The notes below the pieces were generated by a model. It did not search any database and was not told the DNA's origin. It was given only the letters and a program-made list of their open reading frames with translations. A stretch of DNA of 64,000 bases. Origin: CAYPUT01 sp046541715 (GTDB taxonomy: Bacteria; Spirochaetota; Spirochaetia; DSM-27196; PWMO01). The stretch is from NCBI GenBank assembly GCA_046541715.1, contig JBKHCS010000001.1:62001-126000 (forward strand), read 5' to 3'. Of this stretch, positions 35,257 through 45,421 are shown in pieces. Each line of letters starts with the position of its first letter. Position 1 is the stretch's first letter. A program made the position numbers and the translations under genes.

Positions 35257-35619
35257 TTACGCCCCCTTGTGGCCTATCTCGTCGACGACCGCGGTGATGT
35301 GACTCATCCTCTTTTGGAGAATGTCCGCCCGTCCCCGAGCGCGATACCAGATCCGCTTGTACCGGGGGCCTTCGTTCACCAGCAACTGCTTGATATAGAG
35401 CATGTCTTCGTCGAGGTTTTTATTCAGGTACAGCGCGTTCGCCGCCGCCGACTCGATAACCTTCTTCAACATCCGGGCACCCCGATGCGGGAGATGCTCC
35501 AGAATCGCAATAGCCTCGGTATACGGGCGGCGGCGAATCTGCGTTGCCACCCGCCGCACCTTCGTCGGCGCAATAAGCAAGAAGCGCCCGTGGGCCTTAA
35601 AGCCGGTTGTTTCTGCCAT
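35257..35619 (-). CDS. rplV: 50S ribosomal protein L22
   Basis: 120 residues from the ATG at 35619; the longer frame upstream covers rpsS and is rejected. The loop that lines the exit tunnel and the C-terminal YKRIWYRARGRADILQKRMS motif are present. Its GAGAGAG ribosome site lies just after the rpsS stop. Confidence 0.96.
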   Translation of the reverse strand: MAETTGFKAHGRFLLIAPTKVRRVATQIRRRPYTEAIAILEHLPHRGARMLKKVIESAAANALYLNKNLDEDMLYIKQLLVNEGPRYKRIWYRARGRADILQKRMSHITAVVDEIGHKGA

Positions 35620-35630
35620 TCTCTCTCTCC

Positions 35631-35912
35631 CTAACGCTTCGAAGCCTTCTTGTCGGAGCCGGCGTGCCCCCGGAAGGTCCGGGTCGGAGAAAACTCTCCA
35701 AGCTTGTGTCCGACGAGGTTTTCCGTAACGTAGACCGGGACCCACGTCTTACCGTTGTAAACCGAGACGGTTAGTCCGACCATCTCCGGGATAATCGTCG
35801 AGGTGCGGGAATAGGTCTTGATAATCTTCTTCTGCCCCGAGCGGTTCATCTCCACAACCCGGCTGTAAAGACTCTTCTCGATAAATGGTCCCTTCTTGAT
35901 TGATCTGGACAT
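35631..35912 (-). CDS. rpsS: 30S ribosomal protein S19
   Basis: 93 residues with SRSIKKGPFIEKSLYSRVVE, IKTYSRTSTIIPEMVGLTVS and HKLGEFSPTRTFRGHAG. Follows rplB with no gap. Confidence 0.97.
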   Translation of the reverse strand: MSRSIKKGPFIEKSLYSRVVEMNRSGQKKIIKTYSRTSTIIPEMVGLTVSVYNGKTWVPVYVTENLVGHKLGEFSPTRTFRGHAGSDKKASKR

Positions 35913-36743
35913 CTACTTCTTGCCCCGCTTCTTCACGATAAATCTGTCGGACTGCTTGTGTGCCTTCCGGGTCTTGTAACCCTTCGTCGGAACACCCCAG
36001 GGGCTCACCGGATGGCGCCCCCCCGAGGTTCGCCCCTCACCACCGCCATGGGGGTGGTCGTGAGGGTTCATAACGACTCCCCGGACCTTCGGCCGTCGAC
36101 CGAGCCACCGGGACCGCCCGGCTTTGCCGAGATTGACATTCATGTGATCTTCGTTGCCGACGCTCCCCACGGTGGCCGAGCAGCGCTTAAAAATCATCCG
36201 CATCTCCCCGGAGGGAAGCCGAACGGTAACGTAGTCCTTCTCTTTCGCGACCAGAACGGCGCCGCCGCCGGCGGCACGGACCATCTGTCCGCCGCGCCCG
36301 AGCTGCAGCTCGATGTTATGAACCGTAGTACCCAAGGGAATCGACTCCAGGGGAAGGCTGTTGCCTACCTGAACGGGAGCCTGATCACCCGAGAGCACGG
36401 TAGCACCGGCAACCAAGCCCTTCGGAGCGATGATGTAGCGCTTCTCCCCGTCGGCGTAGACCACCAGCGCGATATTCGCGCTACGGTTCGGGTCGTACTC
36501 GACTGCGGCAACCTTGCCCGGGACGCCGGCCTTGTCACGCCGAAAGTCTATGAGCCGCTGTTTACGCTTATGCTGCCCGCCCTTCCGGCGGACGCTGATT
36601 CTTCCCGTTCCGCCCCGTCCGGCCTTAAACCCCTTACCCTTGGTAAGGTTCTTCTCCGGCTTATCCTTGTCGATCTCCTCGAAGGTAAGACCGGTCATAA
36701 AGCGCCGACCGGGTGTAACCGGCTTAAATTTCTTTACTCCCAC
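35913..36743 (-). CDS. rplB: 50S ribosomal protein L2
   Basis: 276 residues, essential for subunit association and peptidyl transfer. RISVRRKGGQHKRKQRLIDF, PVQVGNSLPLESIPLGTTVH and the C-terminal VVMNPHDHPHGGGEGRTSGG, containing the conserved His, are all present. Confidence 0.98.
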   Translation of the reverse strand: MGVKKFKPVTPGRRFMTGLTFEEIDKDKPEKNLTKGKGFKAGRGGTGRISVRRKGGQHKRKQRLIDFRRDKAGVPGKVAAVEYDPNRSANIALVVYADGEKRYIIAPKGLVAGATVLSGDQAPVQVGNSLPLESIPLGTTVHNIELQLGRGGQMVRAAGGGAVLVAKEKDYVTVRLPSGEMRMIFKRCSATVGSVGNEDHMNVNLGKAGRSRWLGRRPKVRGVVMNPHDHPHGGGEGRTSGGRHPVSPWGVPTKGYKTRKAHKQSDRFIVKKRGKK

Positions 36744-36753
36744 ACTATTCTCC

Positions 36754-37038
36754 TTAGGCGCCTTCGAAGATTCCGATCTTCTCGCCCGGCGCCAAGGTAA
36801 CGACGGCCTTCTTCCAGCCGGCGGTATATCCCTTCCGGTAACGCACGCGCTTGGGTTTCCCGTGAACGTTGACGACCTGGCAGGCGACGGGATGCACGTC
36901 GAAGAGCTTTCGAACGGCCTCCCGAATCTGCAGCTTGTTGGCCCTGGGGCTAACCCGAAAGACGTACTTCCCTTGTTCTCTTTGAACGTTCGACTTCTCG
37001 GTCAAAATGGGCTCTATCAGAATCTCGTCGGGTCTCAT
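36754..37038 (-). CDS. rplW: 50S ribosomal protein L23
   Basis: 94 residues at the tunnel exit, docking site for trigger factor and SRP. Recognised by LIEPILTEKSNVQREQGKYV and KLFDVHPVACQVVNVHGKPK. The ATG overlaps the rplD stop by 4 bp. Confidence 0.96.
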   Translation of the reverse strand: MRPDEILIEPILTEKSNVQREQGKYVFRVSPRANKLQIREAVRKLFDVHPVACQVVNVHGKPKRVRYRKGYTAGWKKAVVTLAPGEKIGIFEGA

Positions 37039-37691
37039 GAGGACGCCTCCGTAGTCGCTTCTGCGGGTACGGCACCGAAGAACTCGTCGAGTTTCTTGAT
37101 CCCGCTTTCGGTGATCAACACGTTCTTCGCGTAGAACAGATCGTGAACGGACAGCCGGTTATACGACAGATGCTTCAACCAGGGGATATTCCGGGCCGCC
37201 CGCTTAGTCATCGGACTGTCGGAGTCAAGGACGAGAACCGTCGATTCCGGCTCTACGTACCCCGAGAGCAAAGAGACCATCTCCTTGGTCTTTCCGCTCT
37301 CGACGGAGAAGTCCGCGATTACCCTCAGTGACTCCTCTCGAATCTTCAAAGACAAGAGCGACATGTACGCAGACCGTTTCTGCTTACGGGGCATCGAGTA
37401 GCTATAGTCCCGGGGAGTCGGGCCAAAAACGGTCCCGCCACCGACCCAGACGGGACTCCGACGGGTACCAGACCGGGCGCGCCCGGTGCCTTTCTGCCGC
37501 CAGGGCTTTCTCTTGCTGCCCCGGACTTCGCTTCGCCCCTTGGTGTCCGCAGTGCCGACGCGCCGGTTTGCCAACTCGTTGCGAATCGCGAAGTAAATCG
37601 TATCCATATTCGGCTCGCGCCCAAAAACGGCGTCGCTCACCGTTACGGTGCCCTTTTGCTTTCCGTCTTTCGAAAGAACCGGCAAATCCAT
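37035..37691 (-). CDS. rplD: 50S ribosomal protein L4
   Basis: 218 residues. The tunnel loop RGSKRKPWRQKGTGRARSGT and WVGGGTVFGPTPRDYSYSMP are diagnostic. In enterobacteria L4 represses the S10 operon by acting on its leader; here the S10 genes are preceded by tuf and a terminator-like hairpin, so the same mechanism cannot be assumed. Confidence 0.97.
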   Translation of the reverse strand: MDLPVLSKDGKQKGTVTVSDAVFGREPNMDTIYFAIRNELANRRVGTADTKGRSEVRGSKRKPWRQKGTGRARSGTRRSPVWVGGGTVFGPTPRDYSYSMPRKQKRSAYMSLLSLKIREESLRVIADFSVESGKTKEMVSLLSGYVEPESTVLVLDSDSPMTKRAARNIPWLKHLSYNRLSVHDLFYAKNVLITESGIKKLDEFFGAVPAEATTEASS

Positions 37692-37703
37692 ACTGATATC
37701 CCC

Positions 37704-38327
37704 TTAACGCTTCTTCGCGGTGGACACGAGAACGTATCCGTTGCGGGCGCCGGGGACGGCACCACCGACCAGAAGCATCCTCTTTTCTGCATCCACCCGT
37801 ACTACCCGGAGGTTCTGTACGGTAGAACGCTCACCGCCCATTCTCCCGGGCATCCGCGTACCTTTGATAACCCGGGAAGGCCAGGCGGCCATACCTGTCG
37901 AACCGTTGGCCCGATGGAACTTGGAGCCGTGGGTCTTACGACCGCCACCAAAACCGTGGCGCTTCATAACGCCCTGGAATCCCTTCCCCTTGCTGGTACC
38001 GATTACGTCCACGAAACCGGCGTCGGCAAAAAGATCCACACCCAGCGTATCCCCGGGGGTGCACTCGTGATCGAAGTCGGCGACTTCCATCATCTTTTTC
38101 TGAGGGGCGACACCGGCCTTCTCGTACTGACCCCGAAGAGGCTTCGTGAGCCCTTGGGGCTTCGCTTCTTCGGCCCCGAGAATAACGGCGGAGTAACCGT
38201 CTTTTTCGGGGGTCCGGCGACCGACCACTACATTCGGCTCCACCTGTATAACCGTCACCGGCACCAGGCGCCCGGTCTCGTCAAAGACCTGGGTCATGCC
38301 AATCTTTCGTCCAATAAGCCCAATCAT
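37704..38327 (-). CDS. rplC: 50S ribosomal protein L3
   Basis: 207 residues. MIGLIGRKIGMTQVFDETGR opens it; the central loop GKGFQGVMKRHGFGGGRKTH with GSKFHRANGS reaches the peptidyl-transferase centre. Confidence 0.98.
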   Translation of the reverse strand: MIGLIGRKIGMTQVFDETGRLVPVTVIQVEPNVVVGRRTPEKDGYSAVILGAEEAKPQGLTKPLRGQYEKAGVAPQKKMMEVADFDHECTPGDTLGVDLFADAGFVDVIGTSKGKGFQGVMKRHGFGGGRKTHGSKFHRANGSTGMAAWPSRVIKGTRMPGRMGGERSTVQNLRVVRVDAEKRMLLVGGAVPGARNGYVLVSTAKKR

Positions 38328-38341
38328 CTGATTCCTCGCTC

Positions 38342-38650
38342 TTACTGGCGAATCTCGACGTCAACGCCCGCCGGGAGCTCGAGCTTCATCAGAGAATCCA
38401 TAACGGCCGAGGTCGGCTGAATAATGTCGATAAGCCGCTTGTGGGTCCGCATTTCAAACTGCTCCCGCGACTTCTTATTAACGTGGGGCGACCGAAGCAC
38501 CGTGTACTTGTTCGTACGGGTCGGAAGCGGCACCGGTCCGGCAACTTGCGCCCCCGCCTTTTGCACCGTTTGAACAATCGCCTTGGCGCTCTGATCTATT
38601 AGCTCAACGTCAAAGGCTCGAAGTCGAACCCTAATTTTGTCGCCGGCCAT
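38342..38650 (-). CDS. rpsJ: 30S ribosomal protein S10
   Basis: 102 residues from the ATG at 38650, with GGAGG 5 bases before it; an in-frame upstream start would fall in the terminator stem and is rejected. It shows KIRVRLRAFDVELIDQSAKA and the loop PLPTRTNKYTVLRSPHVNKK. Also known as NusE, a partner of NusB in antitermination. First gene of the S10 block, after a terminator-like hairpin. Confidence 0.97.
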   Translation of the reverse strand: MAGDKIRVRLRAFDVELIDQSAKAIVQTVQKAGAQVAGPVPLPTRTNKYTVLRSPHVNKKSREQFEMRTHKRLIDIIQPTSAVMDSLMKLELPAGVDVEIRQ

Positions 38651-38659
38651 GGTTCCTCC

Positions 38660-38697
38660 AAAAAAGCGAGCCTCGCCGCCGGAAGACGGCAAGGCTC
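38660..38697 (-). terminator. Terminator/attenuator between tuf and rpsJ
   Basis: Read leftward: GAGCCTTGCCG (38697-38687), loop of 8, CGGCGAGGCTC (38678-38668), then GC and six T (38665-38660). The 11-bp stem has one U-G pair that works only in the leftward transcript. The T-run runs straight into the rpsJ ribosome site, so the hairpin should reduce transcription of the S10 block relative to tuf. No new promoter is seen between it and rpsJ. Confidence 0.85.
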
Positions 38698-38713
38698 CAC
38701 ACGCATGTTTTCG

Positions 38714-39904
<1,191 letters not shown>

Positions 39905-40196
39905 TACGCCCTCCTTAGCAATATCTAACGCAGCCTATTCCATATCCCCGAAAGCAGACGCCTTAGGGATCAGGTACCAAAAAGTGAAAATCAGTTGTGG
40001 AGGGCAGCAAGAAGGTGAGCGGATTGGGCGACGCCTGTCAGCGACGCCCCTTCCAGAGGAACGTGAACCTCTGTAGAACCGTGGTCACCACCTTACCGTC
40101 CCGTTCGTGCCACAATGCCACACCAAACTCCAGGACAGTTGGTTTGGATCCTTTTCTTTGAGTGCCTCCGACTACGCCGGAGAGGCAACTCTCTAT
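39905..40196 (-). other. Long structured 5' leader of tuf (no gene)
   Basis: About 290 bases between the promoter and the tuf start, with no credible open frame. Several hairpins lie in it, given as plus-strand positions: TGCCTC-type arms near 40166-40190, CAGAGG/CCTCTG near 40053-40072, and GGGCG/CGCCC near 40027-40050 with nine pairs and one mismatch. No T-run follows any of them. The end carries GGAGGG before the ATG. I recognise no riboswitch or known ribosomal-protein leader; the length and structure suggest post-transcriptional control or stability. Confidence 0.6.
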
Positions 40197-40225
40197 GTTA
40201 TACCGATGTATCGACCTAGGGTCAA
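40197..40225 (-). promoter_or_regulatory. Sigma70 promoter for tuf and the S10 block
   Basis: Minus strand: TTGACC (complement of 40220-40225), 17-bp spacer, TATAAC (complement of 40197-40202). It begins 5 bp after the rpsG stop and is the best promoter between rpsG and tuf. Confidence 0.8.
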
Positions 40226-40229
40226 GTAA

Positions 40230-40700
40230 TTACCAACGATAGTGAGCGAAAGCCTTGTTCGCCTCTGCCATCCGGTGGGTATCTTCCTTCTTCTTGAAGG
40301 CCGTACCGGCACCGTTAAAGGCGTCCAGGAGCTCCGCGCTCAGCTTCTGGCTCATAGACTTACCGGATCGGTCTCTGGCAGCCTTAATGATCCACCGCAT
40401 CGCCAGAGCTTCCCGGCGACTGTCGCGAATCTCCACCGGAACCTGGTACGTGCTTCCCCCAACCCGTCGGGACTTGACTTCCACCATCGGTTTGACGTTG
40501 TCGAGGGCCTTCAGAAAGACCTCGAGCGGCTGAGCATCGGTCTTTCCGTCTAACAGCTCCATCGCCCCGTAGAGGTTCCGGGCGCTCGTCGAGCGCTTGC
40601 CGTCGTACATCATCCGGGAGATGAATTTGGAAACCGTGACGTTGTTGTACCGAGGATCCGGAATGATCGGTCGAGGGGGTACTTCTTTTCTTCGTGGCAT
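40230..40700 (-). CDS. rpsG: 30S ribosomal protein S7
   Basis: 156 residues, initiates assembly of the small-subunit head. MPRRKEVPPRPIIPDPRYNN, ALDNVKPMVEVKSRRVGGST and YQVPVEIRDSRREALAMRWI are typical. In other bacteria S7 represses its own operon. Follows rpsL by 12 bases. Confidence 0.98.
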   Translation of the reverse strand: MPRRKEVPPRPIIPDPRYNNVTVSKFISRMMYDGKRSTSARNLYGAMELLDGKTDAQPLEVFLKALDNVKPMVEVKSRRVGGSTYQVPVEIRDSRREALAMRWIIKAARDRSGKSMSQKLSAELLDAFNGAGTAFKKKEDTHRMAEANKAFAHYRW

Positions 40701-40712
40701 CCCTACTCCCTC

Positions 40713-41087
40713 CTAGGCCTTCGGACGCTTGGTCCCGTACTTGGAACGGGCCTTCTTGCGATCCTCGACACCGAGGGTATCCTTGGCTCCCCGAATGATG
40801 TGATATCTCACACCGGGAAGATCCTTTACTCTTCCGCCCCGAAGCAGCACGACGGAGTGCTCCTGCAGATTGTGCCCGATGCCCGGAATGTAGGCCGTAG
40901 CTTCGATTCCGTTCGTAAGGCGGACGCGAGCGACCTTCCGAAGCGCCGAGTTCGGCTTTTTCGGCGTCACGGTCATCACACGGGTGCACACGCCCCGTTT
41001 CTGGGGACAGGCCTGCAATGCTGGGGACTTCGTCTTCTTAGACGCTTTCTTTCGGCCCTTCCGGACCAGTTGGTTTATCGTTGGCAT
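40713..41087 (-). CDS. rpsL: 30S ribosomal protein S12
   Basis: 124 residues from MPTINQLVRKGRKK at 41087. The decoding-site loops TPKKPNSALRKVARVRLTNG and LLRGGRVKDLPGVRYHIIRG carry the normal lysines that accompany streptomycin sensitivity. No Shine-Dalgarno is seen; the promoter at 41103-41131 would give a leader of roughly 9 bases. Confidence 0.97.
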   Translation of the reverse strand: MPTINQLVRKGRKKASKKTKSPALQACPQKRGVCTRVMTVTPKKPNSALRKVARVRLTNGIEATAYIPGIGHNLQEHSVVLLRGGRVKDLPGVRYHIIRGAKDTLGVEDRKKARSKYGTKRPKA

Positions 41088-41102
41088 AATGATCGAGCGC
41101 AC

Positions 41103-41140
41103 AAGCTACCAAAGGCCGGTCGATGTGTCAAGCATCGACC
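41103..41140 (-). promoter_or_regulatory. rpsL promoter with -35 box in the loop of a perfect dyad
   Basis: Minus strand: TTGACA (complement of 41126-41131), 17-bp spacer, TAGCTT (complement of 41103-41108). A perfect 8-bp inverted repeat GGTCGATG/CATCGACC (41118-41125 and 41133-41140) has the -35 box in its 7-base centre. The dyad could be an operator, or an RNA hairpin ending rpoC transcripts; it has no T-run. Confidence 0.7.
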
Positions 41141-41167
41141 CGACACAAAACCGGACCCATCGGGAGC

Positions 41168-44100
41168 TTAGTAGACTTCCGCCTCCTCACGATTCTCTTT
41201 TTCTTCTTCTTCTTGGCTTTCGTCTTCGATCCGCTCCCGAGCCCGCGCTTCGAGAATCTCCTGCATGTGGGCGTCGAGATCATCCCGGTTCTCGTCGAAG
41301 AGCTTGATATTCTTGTAGTGCCGCATGCCGGTTCCGGCGGGTATGAGATGCCCGATGATGACATTCTCCTTTAGACCCCGGAGGGTATCCGAAGATCCGG
41401 AGATCGCCGCGTTGGTAAGCACCCGGGTCGTTTCCTGGAACGAAGCAGCGGAGATAAACGAGTCGATGTTCAGGGAAGCCCGGGTAATCCCGAGAAGCAA
41501 GGGCCGCGCGACCGCAGGTTGCCCGCCCTCTCGAACCACCTTCCGGTTCTCTTCGTGGAACTTGTACTTGTCTATCTGTTGGCCATAGATAAAATTGGTA
41601 TCGCCGACCTGGAGGATCTCCACCTTTCTCATCATTTGCCGGATGATGACGCCGATGTGCTTGTCGTTGATATTCACACCCTGAAGCCGGTAGACCTCCT
41701 GCACTTCGTTCACCAGGAAGGTCTGGAGGGCGTTCTCCCCGAGAATCAGCAGGATGTCGTGGGGATCGATATTCCCATCGCAGAGCATCTCGCCGGCCTC
41801 AACCAAGTCACCTTCCCGGACGAGGAGGTGTTTGCCCATCGGCACCAGGTGCTTGTACTCCTTGCCGTAGGCGTCTTCGACCACGATAACCCGTTTACCC
41901 TTGGTAATCGGCCGGAAGTGCACGGTACCGCTGACCTGAGCCAGGACCGAGGCGTTCTTCGGTCGACGCGCTTCGAAGAGCTCTCCGACCCGGGGAAGAC
42001 CGCCGGTGATGTCCCTCGTCTTTACACTTTCCTTCAAGAGCTTCGCCAAAGTCCGCCCGGCTTGGACCTTTTCGCCGTTGTCGACGTTCAGGTAGGCTGA
42101 GCCCGGGAGATAGTAGATCGCGAGCTCCTCGCCGTCGGCGCCTTCGACGATAATCCTGGGTTGAAGCGTCTCGAGGGTAAACTCGGTAATCTTCTTCTCG
42201 ATATTCCCGGTATCCTCGTTGACCTCTTCCTTCAGCGTCGTACCTTGGACGATGTCTTTGAATCGGATCGTTCCGGAAACCTCGGAAATAATCGGTTCGG
42301 AGAAGGGGTCGAAGACCGCAATCGGCTCTTCCGCGGCAATGGCGTCCCCCTCCTCGACCATCAGCTCTGCGCCGTTTCGAACCTCCAAGCGCTGCTCCTG
42401 GGCGACAAGGAGGAGCCTTCCGTCCTTGATCGCGGCGTAGGCGTTGTCCGGAGCGGTAATCTCCTCGCCGCCCTTTATGGCAATGGCTTGCCCCTTGATA
42501 ACCTTCTCGCCGTCCTCGACGAGGACCTTCTCCTTCTTGGCAATCTCGAACTCCGCAAGGATCCGGGAGACCGTCACGAAGCCCTTCCGGGTAAAGAGCC
42601 GAGATCCGTTGTTGAGGGTAACGATATGTCCGGTGATGTCCCGAATCAGAACCGGGTACTTAAGATAGGTCTGGTTCTCCTCCGAGGACTTCGTCGCGGC
42701 GCCACCGATATGGAAGGTACGCATCGTCAGCTGGGTTCCCGGCTGGCCGATGGACTGGGCGGCGATAATACCTACCGCCTCCCCGACGTCGACGGTCCGG
42801 TTATCCGCCAGGTTTCGTCCGTAGCACTTACGGCAGACGCCGTGGCTCGCCTCGCAGGTCAATACGGTTCGAATACGCACGTGTTCGATTCCCGCAGCCT
42901 CTATGGCGAGAGCCTTTTCGTCGGGTATCTCTTCGTTGACGTCTACCAGAACCTCTCCGGTAATCGGGTGCTTGACCCGCTCGAGGGTAAAACGGCCCTG
43001 GATACGGTCCGCGAGGCTTTCGACGACCTCTTCTCCGTCCTTGAGGGCGACCATCTCGATACCGTTGATGGTACCGCAGTCATCTTCGGTAACCACCACG
43101 TCCTGGGCTATATCTACCAGCCGCCGCGTCAGGTAACCGGCGTCCGCGGTCTTGAGTGCGGTGTCCGCCAGACCCTTTCGGGCACCGTTGGTGGAGATAA
43201 AGAACTCGATAACCGAGAGACCCTCCCGGAAGTTCGACCGGATCGGGAGCTCGATGATATCCCCCGACGGCTTGGCCATAAGGCCCCGCATCCCGGCAAG
43301 CTGCCGGATCTGGCTCCGGCTACCCCGGGCTCCCGAGGTGGCCATCATGTAAACCGGGTTAAATCCGCCGCGGTCCGTCTTGAGCTGCTTCATCATAACG
43401 TCGGTCAGCTCTTCGTTGGTCTTGCTCCAGACCTCGACGGCGCGGTTGTACCGCTCCTCGTTGGTAATGTGCCCCTGGAGGTACTGGCTCTGAATCGATT
43501 CGACCTCCTTGTTGGCGGCGTCGATCATCACCCGCTTCTCCTCCGGGACGATGATGTCGTCGATCCCGATGGTCGCACCGAACTTCGTCGCGTACTCGAA
43601 ACCGAGCTGCTTGATGACGTCGAGCATCCTAACGGTTACCGCAGGGCCGTATTCGGTATGCACCCGGGCTACGAGAGCGCGGAGCTCCTTGTCTCCCATA
43701 GACTCGTTCAAGAAGCCGATTTCGTCGGGAAGCTCCTCGTTCAGAATAATCCGCCCCGGCGTCGTGTAGATCGCCTCGCCGTTCAGGCGGAGGCGCACCC
43801 GGGTGTGGTATTCGACCGCTCTTGCGTCGAGGGCAAGAAGCACCTCGTCGGTGCTGTTAAAGCTCTTTCCTTCACCGACGGACCCCTCCCGCTCCCGGGT
43901 CAGGTAGTTGATTCCGAGAATCATCTCCTGCGACGGGAAGACGATCGGAGTGCCGTTCGCGGGATTCAGGAGGTTCCGGGACGAGAGCATCAGCGTCCAG
44001 CACTCGATCTGAGCCGCCTGGGTCAGGGGAACGTGGACCGCCATCTGGTCTCCGTCGAAGTCGGCGTTGAAAGCGTGACAAACCAAGGGGTGGAGCCGGA

Positions 44101-45406
44101 TGGCCTTTCCGTCGACGAGAACCGGCTCGAAGGCCTGGATACCCAGCCGATGGAGGGTCGGGGCGCGGTTGAGCATAACCGGGTGCTCCCGGACGACCTC
44201 GTCGAGGACCGCCCATACCTCCGGTGTCTCCTGTTCGACCAGAGTCTTCGCCTTCTTGATGTTGTAGACGACGTCCTTCTCGACAAGCTTCTTCATGATA
44301 AAGGGCTTGAAGAGCTCGAGAGCCATCTTGGTGGGGAGGCCGCATTGATGGAGTTTGAGCTCCGGTCCGACGACGATAACCGACCGGCCGGAGTAGTCGA
44401 CCCGCTTCCCGAGGAGGTTCTGCCGGAACCGCCCCTGCTTACCTTTTAGCATATCGGAGAGGCTCTTGAGAGGACGGTTCGAGGCGCCCTTGACCACCCG
44501 CTTCTTCTTAGAATTATCGAAGAGGGCGTCGACGGCCTCCTGGAGCATCCGCTTCTCGTTCCGGATGATGATGTCCGGGGCGTGGAGGGCCATCAGTCGC
44601 TTGAGCCGGTTGTTCCGGTTGATAACCCTGCGGTAGAGGTCGTTCAGGTCGCTGGTGGCAAACCGGCCACCGTCGAGCTGGACCATCGGCCGAAGCTCCG
44701 GGGGGATAACCGGGATGACGTCGAGGATCATCCAATCCGGTCTGTTCTCCGAGTCCCGGAAGTTTTCCACGATCTCGATCCGCTTCAGAAGACGCTTGTC
44801 CGCCTTCGGCCCCTTCTCGACCATGGTGGTCCGGAGCTCTGCCGACAGGGCGTCGAGATCGAGGGTTTCCAAGAGCGTCCGAACCGCCTCGGCGCCGATG
44901 CCGGCGGAAAAGGACATGCCGTAGCGTTCCCGGGCCTCCATGAACTCCTCCTCCCCGAGGAGGTCCATCTTCTTGAGGTCGGTGTCACCCGGATCGATGA
45001 CGATGTACTTCTCGTAATAGAGAATGGAGCGAAGCGCGGCGATCGAGAGGTCCAAGAGCAGCCCCATCCGGGAAGGCACCGAACGGTAGTACCAGATGTG
45101 GGATACCGGGCTCGCGAGCTCGATATGCCCCATCCGCTCCCGGCGCACCTTGAAGTGGGTAACCTCGACGCCGCAGCGGTCGCAGATAACGCCCTTGTAC
45201 CGGATCGACTTAAACTTACCGCAGTAACACTCCCACTCCTTCGTCGTGCCGAAGATGCGCTCGCAGAAGAGCCCGTCCTTCTCCGGCCGGAGAGTCCGGT
45301 AGTTGATCGTCTCCGGTTTCTTGACCTCGCCGTAGCTCCACGCGCGGACCTGATCCGGCGAGGCAAGTTGAATCATAATGCTATCGAAATCTTGAATGTC
45401 TCTCAT
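41168..45406 (-). CDS. rpoC: RNA polymerase beta' subunit
   Basis: 1412 residues. N-terminal zinc site CYCGKFKSIRYKGVICDRCG; lid/rudder region RFRQNLLGKRVDYSGRSVIV; catalytic NADFDGDQMAVH with D449, D451, D453 that bind the active-site Mg2+; trigger loop and bridge-helix region LAGMRGLMAKPSGDIIELPI; second zinc site with C(x)n pattern CEASHGVCRKCYGRNLADNR; SIGQPGTQLTMRTFHIGGAA. The C-terminus ends in an acidic EEEEKENREEAEVY tail. Starts 15 bases after rpoB. Confidence 0.98.
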   Translation of the reverse strand: MRDIQDFDSIMIQLASPDQVRAWSYGEVKKPETINYRTLRPEKDGLFCERIFGTTKEWECYCGKFKSIRYKGVICDRCGVEVTHFKVRRERMGHIELASPVSHIWYYRSVPSRMGLLLDLSIAALRSILYYEKYIVIDPGDTDLKKMDLLGEEEFMEARERYGMSFSAGIGAEAVRTLLETLDLDALSAELRTTMVEKGPKADKRLLKRIEIVENFRDSENRPDWMILDVIPVIPPELRPMVQLDGGRFATSDLNDLYRRVINRNNRLKRLMALHAPDIIIRNEKRMLQEAVDALFDNSKKKRVVKGASNRPLKSLSDMLKGKQGRFRQNLLGKRVDYSGRSVIVVGPELKLHQCGLPTKMALELFKPFIMKKLVEKDVVYNIKKAKTLVEQETPEVWAVLDEVVREHPVMLNRAPTLHRLGIQAFEPVLVDGKAIRLHPLVCHAFNADFDGDQMAVHVPLTQAAQIECWTLMLSSRNLLNPANGTPIVFPSQEMILGINYLTREREGSVGEGKSFNSTDEVLLALDARAVEYHTRVRLRLNGEAIYTTPGRIILNEELPDEIGFLNESMGDKELRALVARVHTEYGPAVTVRMLDVIKQLGFEYATKFGATIGIDDIIVPEEKRVMIDAANKEVESIQSQYLQGHITNEERYNRAVEVWSKTNEELTDVMMKQLKTDRGGFNPVYMMATSGARGSRSQIRQLAGMRGLMAKPSGDIIELPIRSNFREGLSVIEFFISTNGARKGLADTALKTADAGYLTRRLVDIAQDVVVTEDDCGTINGIEMVALKDGEEVVESLADRIQGRFTLERVKHPITGEVLVDVNEEIPDEKALAIEAAGIEHVRIRTVLTCEASHGVCRKCYGRNLADNRTVDVGEAVGIIAAQSIGQPGTQLTMRTFHIGGAATKSSEENQTYLKYPVLIRDITGHIVTLNNGSRLFTRKGFVTVSRILAEFEIAKKEKVLVEDGEKVIKGQAIAIKGGEEITAPDNAYAAIKDGRLLLVAQEQRLEVRNGAELMVEEGDAIAAEEPIAVFDPFSEPIISEVSGTIRFKDIVQGTTLKEEVNEDTGNIEKKITEFTLETLQPRIIVEGADGEELAIYYLPGSAYLNVDNGEKVQAGRTLAKLLKESVKTRDITGGLPRVGELFEARRPKNASVLAQVSGTVHFRPITKGKRVIVVEDAYGKEYKHLVPMGKHLLVREGDLVEAGEMLCDGNIDPHDILLILGENALQTFLVNEVQEVYRLQGVNINDKHIGVIIRQMMRKVEILQVGDTNFIYGQQIDKYKFHEENRKVVREGGQPAVARPLLLGITRASLNIDSFISAASFQETTRVLTNAAISGSSDTLRGLKENVIIGHLIPAGTGMRHYKNIKLFDENRDDLDAHMQEILEARARERIEDESQEEEEKENREEAEVY

Positions 45407-45421
45407 CGTTTTTGCTTCCCC

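Noticed and set aside
40027..40050. Possible transcription terminator in the tuf leader
   Set aside because: The stem has no T-run on either strand and lies downstream of the tuf promoter, so it was kept only as leader structure.
42161..44449. 762-codon plus-strand open frame opposite rpoC
   Set aside because: Same antisense effect; the product looks like reversed RpoC codon usage and has no recognisable motif.
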